Source: Archaeoglobaceae archaeon (GTDB taxonomy: Archaea > Halobacteriota > Archaeoglobi > Archaeoglobales > Archaeoglobaceae). From it: a stretch of DNA of 64,000 nucleotides. Positions within the stretch are counted from its first letter, which is position 1. Every line of letters begins with the position of its first letter. The translations under genes were made by a program, and so were the position numbers. The notes under the pieces were generated by a model. That model searched no databases and was not told the DNA's origin. It worked only from the letters and a program-made list of their open reading frames with translations. Location: positions 407,665 to 471,664 of the forward strand of contig JAVYOO010000001.1 of the NCBI GenBank assembly GCA_038734275.1, in the 5' to 3' direction. Below are positions 16,771 to 26,768 of the stretch, piece by piece.

Positions 16771-18705
16771 TTATCTGCCCTTGAACTCTGGCTTCCTCTT
16801 CTCAAAGAATGCGGTTATACCTTCAACCACGTCCTGAGTTGCGGTTGCGACTCCAAAGGCAAGCTCTTCGAGGAATTTTCCTATCTCAGTTGGCAGATCC
16901 GAGCCAAAGTTTATCGCATACTTCACAACTCTCAGGCTTACTGGTGGCATCTCAGCCAATTGCTTTGCGAGTTCCATCACTTCTTTTTCAAACTTGTCTG
17001 CATCAACAGCCTTTGCAAGCCCGATCCTTTCTGCCTCGTCCGCATCAAGTCTCTTTGCAAGCATTATCATCTCCTTTGCCTTTGCAACACCCACGATCTT
17101 TGGTAATCTCTGCGTCCCTCCCCAGCCAGGAATAAGCCCGAGAGCAACCTCTGTTAAACCGATTTTGGCACCTCTTTTCATTATTCTGAAGTCGCAAGCC
17201 AATGCAAGCTCACAGCCTCCGCCAAATGCGTAGCCATTAACCGCTGCAATCACTGGCTTCGGGAACTTCTCTATCTGAGAAAAAACTTCATTGCCCTTGT
17301 AAGTGATCCATAGCATTCTCTGTGGCGAGAAATCCGCGTTAGACTGCAAATCAAAGCCTGCTGAGAAGGCTTTATCTCCAGCACCCGTTATCACGAGCAC
17401 CCTAACTTCTGGATCTGTCTCCAGCTCTTTTAGAGCCATTGAGATCTCTTCAAGTGTATCCATATCAAGGGCGTTCAATTTCTGTGGACGATTGACAGTC
17501 AATTTTGCAATTCTGCCCTTCTCAAGAACTATGTTCTTGTAGACGGCTTTTCCATAGTCATAGAATCCCTTTCCAGCCTTAACACCAGTTCTGCCCTCTG
17601 AAACCATTTTCTTCAGCAGTTCTCTTGGCTTCAGAATCGCATATCCTTTCTCTTTGTAGAGCTCCTCAAGTTTTGCAAGAACCTTGTCAAGTCCAATCTC
17701 GTCTCCGAGCTCGCAAACTCCTTTGGGCATGTTCGTGCCGAGCTTCATCGCAGTGTCTATTTCCTTTGGCTCAGCAACTCCAAGTTCTATAAGCTCTGCT
17801 GCGATGTTTACCATCGGAGCTATGAGCCTGAGCTCATCGTAGCCCTCAACCTTCGGAATCTTTGGTCTGCCAGCGCTCCAGTCGTAGAATCCCTTGCCAG
17901 TCTTGGTTCCGAGCTCCTTCTTATCGAATTTATCCTTAAGTATCTTCGGAGTTGGAACGAGTCCCCACTGGGAGCCTATGAACACGAGAACGTCAAGCCC
18001 GACGAAGTCTGAAAGCTCGATTGGACCCATCGGGAATGAATACTTGTAAAGGAACACTGCATCGATCTCTTCCTGCTTTGCAATACCCTTCTCAACGTCT
18101 TCGATCGCCAAGGTTAAGTAAGGCACAAGTATTCTGTTAACTATGAAGCCAGAAACGTCTTTCTTAACAACAACAGGCGTTTTACCGATGCTCTTAACAA
18201 AGTCAACACAGATCTTTACAGTCTCATCACTTGTCTTTTCCCCTTTTACAACTTCAACGAGCTGCATTACAACTGGCGGGTTAAAGAAGTGCAATCCGAC
18301 AAATTTTTCGGGGCGATCTGTTGCATTCCCGAGCTCGGTTATGCTCAATCCTGAAGTATTACTTGCAAAAATGCAGTCCTTCTTTGCAAACTTTTGAACT
18401 TCAGCAAAAAGGCTCTTCTTCAAATCCATGACTTCTGGGATTGCCTCGATCACAAGATCAGCATCTTTTACTGCCTCTTCTACCGAAAGAGTGTATTTTA
18501 ATCGACTGGCAATTTCTCTGGCTTTTTGTTCCGTCATCTTGCCCTTGGAAACAGCTTTTGCCAAGCTCTTCTCTATGGAATCCTTGGCTTTGTCTATAAA
18601 CTCCTGTTTTATGTCTCTAACGTAAACTTCATAGCCCGCAGTGGCACAAACTTGTGCTATGCCACTTCCCATAACTCCCGCTCCTAAAACGGCTATCTTT
18701 TTCAT
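16771..18705 (-). CDS. 3-hydroxyacyl-CoA dehydrogenase / enoyl-CoA hydratase fusion (second copy)
   Basis: 644-residue bifunctional beta-oxidation protein. Rossmann motif GAGVMGSG at the N-terminus, HFFNPP catalytic His, two C-terminal dehydrogenase domains, then a crotonase domain with FGGGCEL and LTEVALGLIPGWGGTQ, so both hydratase Glu residues and the standard loop are intact. It is therefore the more canonical of the two fusions in the window. ATG at 18705 is preferred over the in-frame GTG at 18714 because the GGTGGTGA ribosome site covers the latter. Monocistronic, convergent with the acyl-CoA dehydrogenase and divergent from the hydratase at 18799. Confidence 0.93.
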   Translation of the reverse strand: MKKIAVLGAGVMGSGIAQVCATAGYEVYVRDIKQEFIDKAKDSIEKSLAKAVSKGKMTEQKAREIASRLKYTLSVEEAVKDADLVIEAIPEVMDLKKSLFAEVQKFAKKDCIFASNTSGLSITELGNATDRPEKFVGLHFFNPPVVMQLVEVVKGEKTSDETVKICVDFVKSIGKTPVVVKKDVSGFIVNRILVPYLTLAIEDVEKGIAKQEEIDAVFLYKYSFPMGPIELSDFVGLDVLVFIGSQWGLVPTPKILKDKFDKKELGTKTGKGFYDWSAGRPKIPKVEGYDELRLIAPMVNIAAELIELGVAEPKEIDTAMKLGTNMPKGVCELGDEIGLDKVLAKLEELYKEKGYAILKPRELLKKMVSEGRTGVKAGKGFYDYGKAVYKNIVLEKGRIAKLTVNRPQKLNALDMDTLEEISMALKELETDPEVRVLVITGAGDKAFSAGFDLQSNADFSPQRMLWITYKGNEVFSQIEKFPKPVIAAVNGYAFGGGCELALACDFRIMKRGAKIGLTEVALGLIPGWGGTQRLPKIVGVAKAKEMIMLAKRLDADEAERIGLAKAVDADKFEKEVMELAKQLAEMPPVSLRVVKYAINFGSDLPTEIGKFLEELAFGVATATQDVVEGITAFFEKRKPEFKGR

Positions 18706-18798
18706 TGTCACCACCGTAAAAATGTGCCTTAGAGTATTAAATAATCTTTCCGATTTGTAATCGGTTTAGTTTAAATATAATAAAATGTTGCTTCAGCT

Positions 18799-19584
18799 AT
18801 GGGTAGAGTTGTGTTTGAGATCGACGCAGATCCGAGAGTAGTTTGGATAAAACTAAATGAGCCAAAGATGAACGTTTTAAGCATGAAAATGCTCAAAGAA
18901 CTACATGAGGCAATTTTAAAAGCAGAAAGGGGTGATTTTTCTGCAATAATTCTTTCGAGCACCTGTGAAAACTTTTGCGCTGGAGCTGATCTGAAAGAAT
19001 TGAAGGATCTCTCATTCGAAGAAGGTCTTAAATGGTTTGAACAATACATGGAGATCGTCAAACTGCTTAGAACTTCGAGCAAACCTATAATTGCAGCTGT
19101 TCGTGGCTTCTGCGTCGCTGGAGGAAATGAGCTTGCAATGGCGTCCGATCTCGTTGTTGCTTCAAGAAATGCGAAGTTTGGTCAACCAGAAGTCAGGGTT
19201 GGATCAACAGCCATGGGTTTAGGTGTTCAGCTATTGCCCCTAATCGTTGGAGAAAAAAGAGCAAGAGAGCTTTTGCTCACTGGGAGAATTATAGATGCAG
19301 AAGAGGCTTTTCGCATCGGGCTTATAAACAGAGTTGTAGATGACGAAAAACTTGAAGAGACTGCAAGAGAACTCGCAATAGAAATAATCGAAAACTGTAG
19401 TCCCAAGGCTTTCAGAGTAATAAAATCAGGCTTGAACTTCTGGACAGATCTTGCGATGCTATGGGGGCAGGTTGCAAGGGATTTGACTTCTCTTGTCTGG
19501 ACTTCCGGGGAATTTAGAGAGCGATGCGAAGAATTTCTTCGTAAAGAAAAGCCCAGAGCAAGAAAATTCCATGGTATCAAATGA
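18799..19584 (+). CDS. Enoyl-CoA hydratase / isomerase family protein
   Basis: Stand-alone crotonase-fold protein of 261 residues. Oxyanion motif NFCAGADLKEL and both catalytic-type Glu residues (AGGNEL and QPEVRVG) are present. The loop after the second Glu reads STAMGLGVQLLP, different from the common PGGGGTQ, so it could be a hydratase, isomerase or hydrolase of another acyl-CoA. It lies just before the methylmalonyl-CoA operon, from which it is separated by about 90 bases including a TATA-like AAATTTTTAAG. Substrate not determinable from sequence. Confidence 0.85.
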   Translation: MGRVVFEIDADPRVVWIKLNEPKMNVLSMKMLKELHEAILKAERGDFSAIILSSTCENFCAGADLKELKDLSFEEGLKWFEQYMEIVKLLRTSSKPIIAAVRGFCVAGGNELAMASDLVVASRNAKFGQPEVRVGSTAMGLGVQLLPLIVGEKRARELLLTGRIIDAEEAFRIGLINRVVDDEKLEETARELAIEIIENCSPKAFRVIKSGLNFWTDLAMLWGQVARDLTSLVWTSGEFRERCEEFLRKEKPRARKFHGIK

Positions 19585-19675
19585 TTCTGATTTTACCAAA
19601 ATCTATAAGGGAACCAGAATACTGAGAAAAACAATAAAAACGATAAATTTTTAAGTTTAGGACTTAGGGGTCTCT

Positions 19676-20101
19676 ATGCTTGAGAGTCGTAGAATTAGAG
19701 TCCTCATCGCAAAGCCTGGACTTGATGGGCACGATCGCGGAGCAAAGGTTGTTGCAAGAGGGTTGCGTGATGCGGGATTCGAAGTTATCTACACGGGAAT
19801 TCGCAGAACTCCCGCTGAGATTGCGGAAACCGCTCTGCAGGAAGATGTTGATGTCATTGGGCTGAGCATTCTGAGTGGTGCCCATCTTGAGCTAATTCCA
19901 CCGGTCATAGAAGAACTACGAAAAAGGGGGATAGAGCCAAATAAAGACGTTCTCGTGCTTGTTGGTGGTATAATACCGAAAGATGATGCAGAAAAGTTAT
20001 TAAAAATCGGGGTTGCGGGAATTTTTGGTCCCGGAACAAATTTGGGGGAAATTGCTGATTTCATTAGAAAAGGTGTTGAAAAGCTTAAAAAGGTGATTTA
20101 A
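19676..20101 (+). CDS. Methylmalonyl-CoA mutase, B12-binding (C-terminal) subunit
   Basis: Cobalamin-binding subunit of 141 residues. The DxHxxG base-off signature is at Asp17, His19, Gly22 (GLDGHDRG), with LSILSGAH and LVGGIIP typical of the B12 Rossmann-like domain. In archaea the mutase is split into this small subunit and a separate catalytic subunit, here encoded at the end of the same operon (22586). It opens a six-gene run: B12 subunit, epimerase, carboxyltransferase, small subunit, biotin carrier, catalytic subunit. The epimerase start overlaps its stop (TAATG). Confidence 0.93.
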   Translation: MLESRRIRVLIAKPGLDGHDRGAKVVARGLRDAGFEVIYTGIRRTPAEIAETALQEDVDVIGLSILSGAHLELIPPVIEELRKRGIEPNKDVLVLVGGIIPKDDAEKLLKIGVAGIFGPGTNLGEIADFIRKGVEKLKKVI

Positions 20102-20490
20102 TGAAAATAGACCATATCGGGATAGCGGTCAAGAACCTATCTGAAGCTATTAAAACCTTTGAAGCCCTTGGCTTCGAACTGGAGGAGATTGAAGAAGTTA
20201 AGGAGCAAAAGGTGAAGGTTGCAATGCTTCCAATTGGGGAAAGCAGAATAGAACTTCTTGAAGCTACTTCAGATGATTCTGCAATTGCAAAATTCCTGGC
20301 TTCGAGAGGCGAAGGGATACATCACATTGCACTCAACATTCAAAACATCGAATCAGCTTTAAAAAAGGCGAAAGAATCCGGGGTTAAGCTTATCGATGAA
20401 AAACCAAGAATTGGTGCGGGTGGGAAAAAAGTTGCCTTTTTGCATCCTAAAAGCACACATGGCGTTTTGATAGAATTTGTGGAGGGTTAA
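20101..20490 (+). CDS. mce: Methylmalonyl-CoA epimerase
   Basis: 129-residue VOC-fold metalloenzyme that interconverts (R)- and (S)-methylmalonyl-CoA. Metal ligands expected for the family are visible: His in IDHIGIAV, a Glu in RIELLEAT, His in GIHHIALN, and Glu in LIEFVEG. It overlaps the B12 subunit stop by one base and is followed after one base by the carboxyltransferase start, so it is in the heart of the methylmalonyl-CoA operon. The paralogue at 27952 has lost the first His. Confidence 0.93.
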   Translation: MKIDHIGIAVKNLSEAIKTFEALGFELEEIEEVKEQKVKVAMLPIGESRIELLEATSDDSAIAKFLASRGEGIHHIALNIQNIESALKKAKESGVKLIDEKPRIGAGGKKVAFLHPKSTHGVLIEFVEG

Positions 20491-20491
20491 A

Positions 20492-22039
20492 ATGCAAGAT
20501 GCATTAAAGAAGTTATCTGAAAAAAAGGAAAAAATCCTGAAGATGGGTGGAGAGGAGAGGATCAAAAAACAGCACGAAGACGGAAAGCTAACCGCAAGAG
20601 AAAGACTTGAAATTTTACTCGATCCTGGTAGCTTTGTGGAGTTAAATCCTTTTGTTGAGAAAAGAAATACTGACTTTGGACTTGATAAAATGGATTTGCC
20701 AGCTGATGGTGTTGTCACTGGCTATGGAACAGTCGACGGACGACCTGTTGCAGTATTTGCACAGGATTTCACGGTTTTGGGTGGGAGCCTTGGAGAAATG
20801 CATGGATTCAAGATAGCATATCTTCTGGATTTCGCAATGAAGCTCGGAATTCCTGTAGTGGGGCTAAATGACAGTGGAGGGGCAAGAATTCAGGAAGGGG
20901 TTGACGCGCTTAAGGGCTATGGAGACATATTCTACAGGAATACTCTTGCAAGCGGAGTGATTCCGCAGATAAGCGTCATACTTGGTCCTTGTGCTGGTGG
21001 GGCGGTTTACAGTCCAGCAATAGGCGATTTCATAGTCATGACAAAAAATGCGAACTGCTATATGTTCATAACAGGCCCAGCTGTTGTTAAGGCGGTAACT
21101 GGAGAAGATGTAACCCCATTTGAGCTTGGAGGATGGGAAGCTCATGCGACAAAAAGCGGAAACTGTCATCTTGTTGCTGAAAACGATGAAGAAGCTCTTA
21201 AGCTTGTTAGAAAGCTCCTGAGCTATTTGCCCCTGAACAACATGGAAGATCCGCCAAGAGTTGAGACTGGAGACAGCCCCTCAAGGCTAACTCCAGAGAT
21301 CTACGAAATTCTACCCGAAGACCCGGGAAAGCCGTATGATGTTCGTGAAGTAATAAATGCGGTCGTAGATAACAGAGAATTCTTTGAAATACACAAATAC
21401 TATGCTCCAAACGCTGTAGTTGGCTTTGCAAGGATCGATGGTAGAAGCGTAGGCATAGTTGCGAACAACCCTGCCTACCTGGCGGGATGTCTTGACATAA
21501 ACAGCAGTGATAAGATTGCAAGATTCGTTAGATTCTGCGATTCTTTCAACATTCCGATTATCACGTTCGTCGACGTTCCGGGCTATTTGCCGGGTGTTGA
21601 GCAAGAATACGGGGGGATAATAAGACATGGTGCCAAGATACTCTTTGCCTACAGTGAGGCAACGGTGCCCATGGTTACGGTGATAGTCAGAAAAGCCTAC
21701 GGAGGTGCATATCTTGCGATGGGTAGCAAGCACCTCGGAGCGGACATCGTTTTCGCATATCCTTCTGCAGAGATCGCGGTCATGGGACCAGAGGGTGCTG
21801 CAGAAATAGTTTTCAGAAAAGAGATTTCGAGCGCAAGCGATCCAAAGGCTATGAGAGAGGCGAAAATTAAAGAATATCGCGAAAAATTCGCAAATCCTTA
21901 CAGAGCAGCTGCCAGAGGCTACATAGATGATGTTATTGATCCGAAACTTACAAGAGTAAAGATAATCTCAGCGCTAAGAATACTGGAAAGCAAAAGAGAG
22001 AAGCTTCCGCCGAAAAAGCATGGAAATATACCTTTATAA
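20492..22039 (+). CDS. Acyl-CoA carboxyltransferase subunit (propionyl-CoA carboxylase beta / methylmalonyl-CoA decarboxylase alpha)
   Basis: 515-residue carboxyltransferase with the crotonase-like double domain. Glycine-rich acyl-CoA and biotin-binding loops are present ([29 protein letters not shown]). It moves CO2 between biotin and an acyl-CoA, most likely propionyl/methylmalonyl-CoA given its neighbours. ATG at 20492 follows a GGAGGG site; the frame stays open 15 bases upstream to a TTG. No biotin carboxylase gene and no sodium-pump membrane subunit occur in this operon, so the sequence alone does not say whether it acts as carboxylase, decarboxylase or transcarboxylase. Confidence 0.92.
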   Translation: MQDALKKLSEKKEKILKMGGEERIKKQHEDGKLTARERLEILLDPGSFVELNPFVEKRNTDFGLDKMDLPADGVVTGYGTVDGRPVAVFAQDFTVLGGSLGEMHGFKIAYLLDFAMKLGIPVVGLNDSGGARIQEGVDALKGYGDIFYRNTLASGVIPQISVILGPCAGGAVYSPAIGDFIVMTKNANCYMFITGPAVVKAVTGEDVTPFELGGWEAHATKSGNCHLVAENDEEALKLVRKLLSYLPLNNMEDPPRVETGDSPSRLTPEIYEILPEDPGKPYDVREVINAVVDNREFFEIHKYYAPNAVVGFARIDGRSVGIVANNPAYLAGCLDINSSDKIARFVRFCDSFNIPIITFVDVPGYLPGVEQEYGGIIRHGAKILFAYSEATVPMVTVIVRKAYGGAYLAMGSKHLGADIVFAYPSAEIAVMGPEGAAEIVFRKEISSASDPKAMREAKIKEYREKFANPYRAAARGYIDDVIDPKLTRVKIISALRILESKREKLPPKKHGNIPL

Positions 22040-22048
22040 GGTGGTTTT

Positions 22049-22174
22049 ATGACACCCGAAGAATTTGTTGCAGGAGTTGTTGCGGTTCATAAATATCTCA
22101 GAGAGAAGGAGAAGCCAATCGAGATTAAAGAAGTACCCAGAATCTGGAAGATCTCCGCAAGGGTGATGCCGTGA
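22049..22174 (+). CDS. 41-aa small subunit of acyl-CoA carboxylase-type complex
   Basis: A 41-residue frame from ATG to TGA, with an AAGGTGG ribosome site, set between the carboxyltransferase and biotin-carrier genes; its TGA overlaps the GTG start of the latter (GTGA). The pattern is a helical N-terminus with EEFVAGVVAVHKYL and a C-terminal RIWKISARV, which resembles the tiny epsilon/delta-like subunits of acyl-CoA carboxylases (EE-hydrophobic helix, then Trp-x-x-x-x-Arg). Family identity is my inference from this pattern. Its tight packing in the operon argues that it is translated. Confidence 0.7.
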   Translation: MTPEEFVAGVVAVHKYLREKEKPIEIKEVPRIWKISARVMP

Positions 22175-22581
22175 AGTATAGGGTCGAGATTGGGGAAAAG
22201 AGTTACGAAGTCGAAGTCGAAGAAATCGGAATTAACGAGTTCAAAGTGACCGTTAATGGAAAAACTGTGATTTTCGAGTTGAAACCAAAGAGTGAGGCAA
22301 AAGAAGTTAAGCAAACCGAAATCAGGGCGATGAAACGTGAAGAAAGGACTTCTGAGCCTAAAACCGAAGGAAAAGTTGTTAAGGCTCCGATGAATGGAAT
22401 GGTTACAAAGATACTCGTAAAACTTGGCGATGAAGTCAAAGAGGGGGATACCCTGATTGTAATCGAAGCAATGAAGATGGAAAACCCAATCAAGGCTCCG
22501 TTCGGCGGAAAAGTTTTGGAGATCTTCGTTAAGGTTGGAGACAAGGTTTCAAAGGATGCTCCCTTGCTGAGACTGGGGTGA
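22171..22581 (+). CDS. Biotin carboxyl carrier protein
   Basis: 136 residues: an N-terminal segment (1-40) related to the region before biotin domains in carboxylases, a charged, probably flexible linker (about 40-68), and a C-terminal biotinyl domain with the attachment motif EAMKMENP, biotin lysine at Lys102. Start is GTG, overlapping the 41-aa gene by four bases. It carries carboxybiotin to the carboxyltransferase at 20492 and might also serve the PycB-like carboxyltransferase at 31516, which lacks its own biotin domain. Confidence 0.93.
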   Translation: MKYRVEIGEKSYEVEVEEIGINEFKVTVNGKTVIFELKPKSEAKEVKQTEIRAMKREERTSEPKTEGKVVKAPMNGMVTKILVKLGDEVKEGDTLIVIEAMKMENPIKAPFGGKVLEIFVKVGDKVSKDAPLLRLG

Positions 22582-22585
22582 TTGG

Positions 22586-24229
22586 ATGAAGAAGAAAGAC
22601 TGGGAAGAAAGGATTGTGATTCCGTTCATAAACAAAAGCCCCGAAAGGAAGAAGGAGTTTAAGACCGCCTCTGGTTTTATAGTAGACCGATTATACACCC
22701 CTGAAGATGTAGCAGTTGAATATGAGTCGAAAATTGGCTATCCCGGCGTTTATCCATTCACAAGAGGAATTTATCCGACGATGTATCGTGGAAGGCTATG
22801 GACGATGCGACAATACGCGGGCTACGGCACGGCTGAAGAGACGAACAAGAGATACAAGTTCCTGATATCGCAGGGGCAAACTGGATTGAGCGTTGCATTC
22901 GATCTGCCTACCCAGATAGGCTACGACAGCGATCATCCAATGGCTCTCGGAGAAGTTGGAAAAGTTGGCGTTGCGATCTCTACGCTTGAAGACATGGCTA
23001 CGCTTTTCGATGGTATTCCGCTTGCCAAAGTTTCGACTTCGATGACGATAAACTCAACCTGTGCCCAAATTCTGGCAATGTATACTACAGTAGCGGAATC
23101 TCAGGGAGCAAACAGAGCGGAACTTCGCGGAACAGTGCAGAATGACATGCTGAAAGAATACATAGCCCGTGGAACTTACATTTATCCGCCAGAACCGTCT
23201 TTAAGGCTCGCAACAGACATAATTGTATTTTGTGCCAAAGAGATGCCGAACTGGAACTCGATAAGCGTCTCAGGATATCACATGGAAGAAGCGGGAGCCA
23301 CAGCAGTGCAGGAAGTTGCATTTACACTTGCGGATGGAATAACTTACGTTGAGAAGGTTCTTGAAAGAGGAATCGATGTCGACGATTTTGCACCACAGAT
23401 CAGCTTCTTCTTCTCAGCTGGCAACAATTTGCTTGAAGAAGTTGCAAAGTTCAGGGCCGCAAGAAGGCTTTGGGCAAGGATAATGAAGGATCGATTTAAC
23501 GCCAAAAAACCGCAGTCCATGATGCTCAGATTCCATGTGCAAACCGCAGGTTGCACTCTAACCGCACAACAGCCAGAGAACAACATCATAAGAGTGACAT
23601 TGCAGGCTTTGGCTGCTGTGCTTGGAGGTTGCCAGAGTTTGCACACAAACAGCTTCGATGAGGCACTCTGTTTGCCAACAGAAAAGGCGGTAAGAATTGC
23701 TCTCAGGACTCAGCAGATAATCGCAGAAGAGAGCGGTGTTGCTGATGTTGTTGATCCTCTTGGCGGAAGCTATTACGTTGAATGGCTAACGGATAAAATT
23801 GAAGAAGAAGCGATGAGATACATCGAAAAAATCGACGAGATGGGCGGAATGATAAAGGCTATAGAGACCGGATACGTTCAGAGAGAGATCCAGAGATCTG
23901 CATACGAGAAGCAGAAGGCAATAGAGAGCGGAGAGCTTACGGTGGTTGGAGTAAATAAGTATAAGATAGACGAAGAAGTCCACATTGAGCTTTTGAGGGT
24001 GCCGAAGGAGATAGTGGAGAAACAGATAGCGAGGGTGCGGAGGTTCAAGGAGAACAGAGATAGGAGCAAGGTAGAAGAGGCTCTTCAGAGGCTTGAGAAG
24101 GCTGCTGAAACCGACGAAAATCTGATGCCTTTCATTTTTGATTGCGTAAAAAGCAAAGCAACTCTTGGAGAGATTGCAAACAGCTTAAGAAGGGTTTTCG
24201 GAGAGTTCAGAGCTCCTGAAGTATTCTGA
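22586..24229 (+). CDS. Methylmalonyl-CoA mutase, catalytic (large) subunit
   Basis: 547-residue TIM-barrel subunit that rearranges methylmalonyl-CoA and succinyl-CoA with adenosylcobalamin. Conserved runs include [23 protein letters not shown], and [15 protein letters not shown]. The position corresponding to Tyr89 of Propionibacterium mutase is Tyr (RQYAGYG) and that of Arg207 is Arg (EPSLRLAT), both as in true methylmalonyl-CoA mutases. It lies five bases after the biotin carrier gene, and its B12 subunit is the first gene of the operon. Contrast with the second mutase at 36040. Confidence 0.94.
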   Translation: MKKKDWEERIVIPFINKSPERKKEFKTASGFIVDRLYTPEDVAVEYESKIGYPGVYPFTRGIYPTMYRGRLWTMRQYAGYGTAEETNKRYKFLISQGQTGLSVAFDLPTQIGYDSDHPMALGEVGKVGVAISTLEDMATLFDGIPLAKVSTSMTINSTCAQILAMYTTVAESQGANRAELRGTVQNDMLKEYIARGTYIYPPEPSLRLATDIIVFCAKEMPNWNSISVSGYHMEEAGATAVQEVAFTLADGITYVEKVLERGIDVDDFAPQISFFFSAGNNLLEEVAKFRAARRLWARIMKDRFNAKKPQSMMLRFHVQTAGCTLTAQQPENNIIRVTLQALAAVLGGCQSLHTNSFDEALCLPTEKAVRIALRTQQIIAEESGVADVVDPLGGSYYVEWLTDKIEEEAMRYIEKIDEMGGMIKAIETGYVQREIQRSAYEKQKAIESGELTVVGVNKYKIDEEVHIELLRVPKEIVEKQIARVRRFKENRDRSKVEEALQRLEKAAETDENLMPFIFDCVKSKATLGEIANSLRRVFGEFRAPEVF

Positions 24230-24275
24230 GCTTTGCAAAAACAAAAAATTTTTAGTATTCGAACGAATTTTTTCT

Positions 24276-25172
24276 ATGAAAATTGAGGATATACAATCGA
24301 TTGGGATTCTTGGAGCGGGAGTAATGGGCAACGGCATTGCACAGGTTTTTGCGAGAAGCGGTTACGAAGTCGTGCTTGTTGACATCAGCAAAGAGATTCT
24401 TGAAAAAGCCCTTGATAATATAAAGTTTGGTCCTTACGGGCTTAAAAGGCTCGTTGAAAAAGGAAAGATGAGCGAAGAAGAAATGGAAAAATGTCTCAGC
24501 AGAATTAAGACTTCGACAAGCTATGAAAGCCTGAAAGATGTTGATTTCATAATCGAAGCGATTCCAGAGAATCTGGAATTGAAAAGAAAAATATTTGCAC
24601 AGCTTGATAAAACATGCAAGAAAGAAGCCATTTTTGCCTCCAACACATCTGGCATCATGATCTCAAGCATTGCAACCGCTGTGGAAAGAAAGGACAAATT
24701 TATAGGGATGCACTGGTTCAATCCCGCGCCAGTCATGAAGCTCATCGAAGTTGTTAAAGGAGCTCTGACTTCTGAGGAGACTTTTCAAATCACCATGGAA
24801 CTTTCAAAGAGGGTTGGAAAAATTCCCATTGCAGTGAATGATGCTCCAGGATTCTTCACAACCAGATTCATAAATTCATGGCTAATTGAAGCAATAAGGC
24901 TTTACGAAGCAAACGTCGCTGGAATAAAGGAGATCGACGAGATGTGCAAGCTTGCCTTTGGCTTTCCAATGGGACCATTTGAGCTTATGGATCTCATTGG
25001 GCTCGACACGGTTTTGCACATCGCCGAATACATGTTCGAAGAAACAAAAGAAAAGCACTACGCTCCACCGATAACGCTGAAGAAACTCGTTCTTTCAGGC
25101 TATCTTGGAGATAAAAGACTTAAATTTGGAAGCAAGGGAGGATGGTATGACTTCTTCGGAATTAAAAAGTAG
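24276..25172 (+). CDS. 3-hydroxyacyl-CoA (3-hydroxybutyryl-CoA) dehydrogenase
   Basis: 298-residue dehydrogenase without a hydratase domain. GAGVMGNG Rossmann motif, catalytic His in HWFNPAP, and the C-terminal domain with PMGPFELMDLIGLD. A TATA-like AAATTTTTAGTA lies about 27 bases before the ATG with no ribosome site, so the transcript is probably leaderless and this gene starts a new operon: dehydrogenase, thiolase, OB-fold partner, acyl-CoA dehydrogenase, VOC protein. Short-chain substrates are likely by family. Confidence 0.92.
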   Translation: MKIEDIQSIGILGAGVMGNGIAQVFARSGYEVVLVDISKEILEKALDNIKFGPYGLKRLVEKGKMSEEEMEKCLSRIKTSTSYESLKDVDFIIEAIPENLELKRKIFAQLDKTCKKEAIFASNTSGIMISSIATAVERKDKFIGMHWFNPAPVMKLIEVVKGALTSEETFQITMELSKRVGKIPIAVNDAPGFFTTRFINSWLIEAIRLYEANVAGIKEIDEMCKLAFGFPMGPFELMDLIGLDTVLHIAEYMFEETKEKHYAPPITLKKLVLSGYLGDKRLKFGSKGGWYDFFGIKK

Positions 25173-25181
25173 GGTGGTCTC

Positions 25182-26363
25182 TTGAGGCGGGTCGCTATCC
25201 TTGGGGTTGGAATGACCAAATTTGGAAAGCATTCAGAAAAATCCCTCGTTGATCTGTTTGCTGAGGCATTTTTCGAGGCTTTTGAAGAATCTAATATAGA
25301 GCTTAAGGACATTCAGGCAGTCTATTACGGAAACTTCGTTGGAGAGATGACTGATGGCTCTGCAAATCTCGCGGGATTCATAGCCGATGAGATCGGGCTG
25401 AAAAATGTTCCTGCAATCAGATACGAAGGAGCCTGTGCTTCTTCAAGCGTTGCATTTAGAGAAGCTGTTAGAGCGGTTTCAGCTGGCTATTATGACTGCG
25501 TTGCTGTCGGTGGGAGCGAAAAATTGCTCAGTGCTGGAACTGGCATTGGAACAAGAGCTCTTGCAACCGCGGTTGATGGTGTTTACGAGATAGCGGTAGG
25601 ACTCACGTTTCCGGGGGTTTTTGCACTCGCTACAAGGCTTTACGCAAAGGAATACGGAATCCCGCTCGAAAAGCTTAGAGAAATGATGGCTTATGTTTCT
25701 GTGAAGAACCACAGATATGGAGCACTGAACCCAAAAGCCCAGTTCTACGGGAAATACGGAGATTTAAAGGTTGAAGACGTTTTGAACTCCCGAATGGTTT
25801 GCTCACCAATTACTCTGCTGGACTGCTGTCCAATGACCGACGGTGGAAGTGCGGTGATAATTGCGGAAGAGAAGCTCGCAAAGGAAGTTATCGATACCCC
25901 AGTTTACGTTCTTGGCACTGGTCAGGCTTCTGGTGGTGCTCTGTTCAGACAGGAAAAGGACATCGTGAAAGCGATTCCAAGAAGAAAGTCTGCAGAAATG
26001 GCTTTCAAAGAGGCAAAGATTCAGCCAAAAGATGTTGACTTCGTTGAGCTCCACGATTGCTTTACCATAGCAGAAATAATAGCATTGGAGGCAATGGGCT
26101 TCTTCAAATATGGGGAAGCATGCTACGCAACAAAAGAAGGTATGACGAGCATCGATGGTGATCTTCCAGTCAATCCAGATGGTGGTCTTATTGGTAAAGG
26201 ACATCCAGTCGGCGCCACGGGGGTTTCGCAGATTTATTCTGCGGTGAAACAGCTAAGAGGAGAGTTCAAGTGGAATCAGGTGAAGGATGCAAGAATTGCA
26301 ATGACCGACACGCTTGGAGGCGATTTCGGAACCCTTGTAAATGTGATCCTGGGGGTGGAATGA
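25182..26363 (+). CDS. Thiolase (SCP2-like acetyl-CoA acetyltransferase family)
   Basis: 393 residues starting at a TTG behind GGGTGGTC, giving the family N-terminus MRRVAILGVGMTKFG. Nucleophile Cys in YEGACASS, LHDCFTIAEI, and GHPVGATG are intact. The next gene overlaps its stop and encodes a DUF35 zinc-ribbon/OB protein, the usual partner of this thiolase type, so together they should form a thiolase complex for the last step of beta-oxidation. It resembles the thiolase at 10123 but has a separate small partner instead of a fused HMGS-like one. Confidence 0.9.
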   Translation: MRRVAILGVGMTKFGKHSEKSLVDLFAEAFFEAFEESNIELKDIQAVYYGNFVGEMTDGSANLAGFIADEIGLKNVPAIRYEGACASSSVAFREAVRAVSAGYYDCVAVGGSEKLLSAGTGIGTRALATAVDGVYEIAVGLTFPGVFALATRLYAKEYGIPLEKLREMMAYVSVKNHRYGALNPKAQFYGKYGDLKVEDVLNSRMVCSPITLLDCCPMTDGGSAVIIAEEKLAKEVIDTPVYVLGTGQASGGALFRQEKDIVKAIPRRKSAEMAFKEAKIQPKDVDFVELHDCFTIAEIIALEAMGFFKYGEACYATKEGMTSIDGDLPVNPDGGLIGKGHPVGATGVSQIYSAVKQLRGEFKWNQVKDARIAMTDTLGGDFGTLVNVILGVE

Positions 26364-26764
26364 TGTTTGCAGAGTTCTTCAGCAACCTGAAGGAAGGAAA
26401 ACTCATTGGCTTGAAATGCAAAGACTGCGGGGCGATTACATGCCCTCCAAAGAACACCTGCAACAAATGTTCTTCCAGAAATCTTGAGAGGGTTTTGCTA
26501 AGTGGCAAGGGAGTTATCAAAAGCTATACCGTCACTTACATAGCCCCAATGGGATACGAAAAAGAGGCCCCATATACTGTAGCACTCGTTGAGCTTCTCG
26601 AAGGGGCATGGATCGTTGGAAGGCTCGATGTCGATCCAAAAATTGCTGACAGCGAGGATCTTATCGGAAAGAGGGTTTCGATTTACGCCAAGGAATTTCA
26701 GAGTGAGATGTTCTATCCAGATAAGAGCAAAAGAGTCGTGCCATATTTCAAAATAGAGGGATAA
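26363..26764 (+). CDS. Zn-ribbon/OB-fold CoA-binding partner of thiolase (DUF35)
   Basis: 133 residues: Cys4 zinc ribbon (Cys19, 22, 33, 36) then an OB-fold with TVTYIAPMGYE. Such proteins bind CoA and bridge thiolase with HMGS or other partners in archaea. Two adjacent ATGs exist (26360 and 26363); the second has better spacing from the GGGGGTGG site and overlaps the thiolase TGA. The open frame extends upstream inside the thiolase gene but without family-like sequence. It is followed after four bases by the acyl-CoA dehydrogenase. Confidence 0.9.
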   Translation: MFAEFFSNLKEGKLIGLKCKDCGAITCPPKNTCNKCSSRNLERVLLSGKGVIKSYTVTYIAPMGYEKEAPYTVALVELLEGAWIVGRLDVDPKIADSEDLIGKRVSIYAKEFQSEMFYPDKSKRVVPYFKIEG

Positions 26765-26768
26765 GAGG

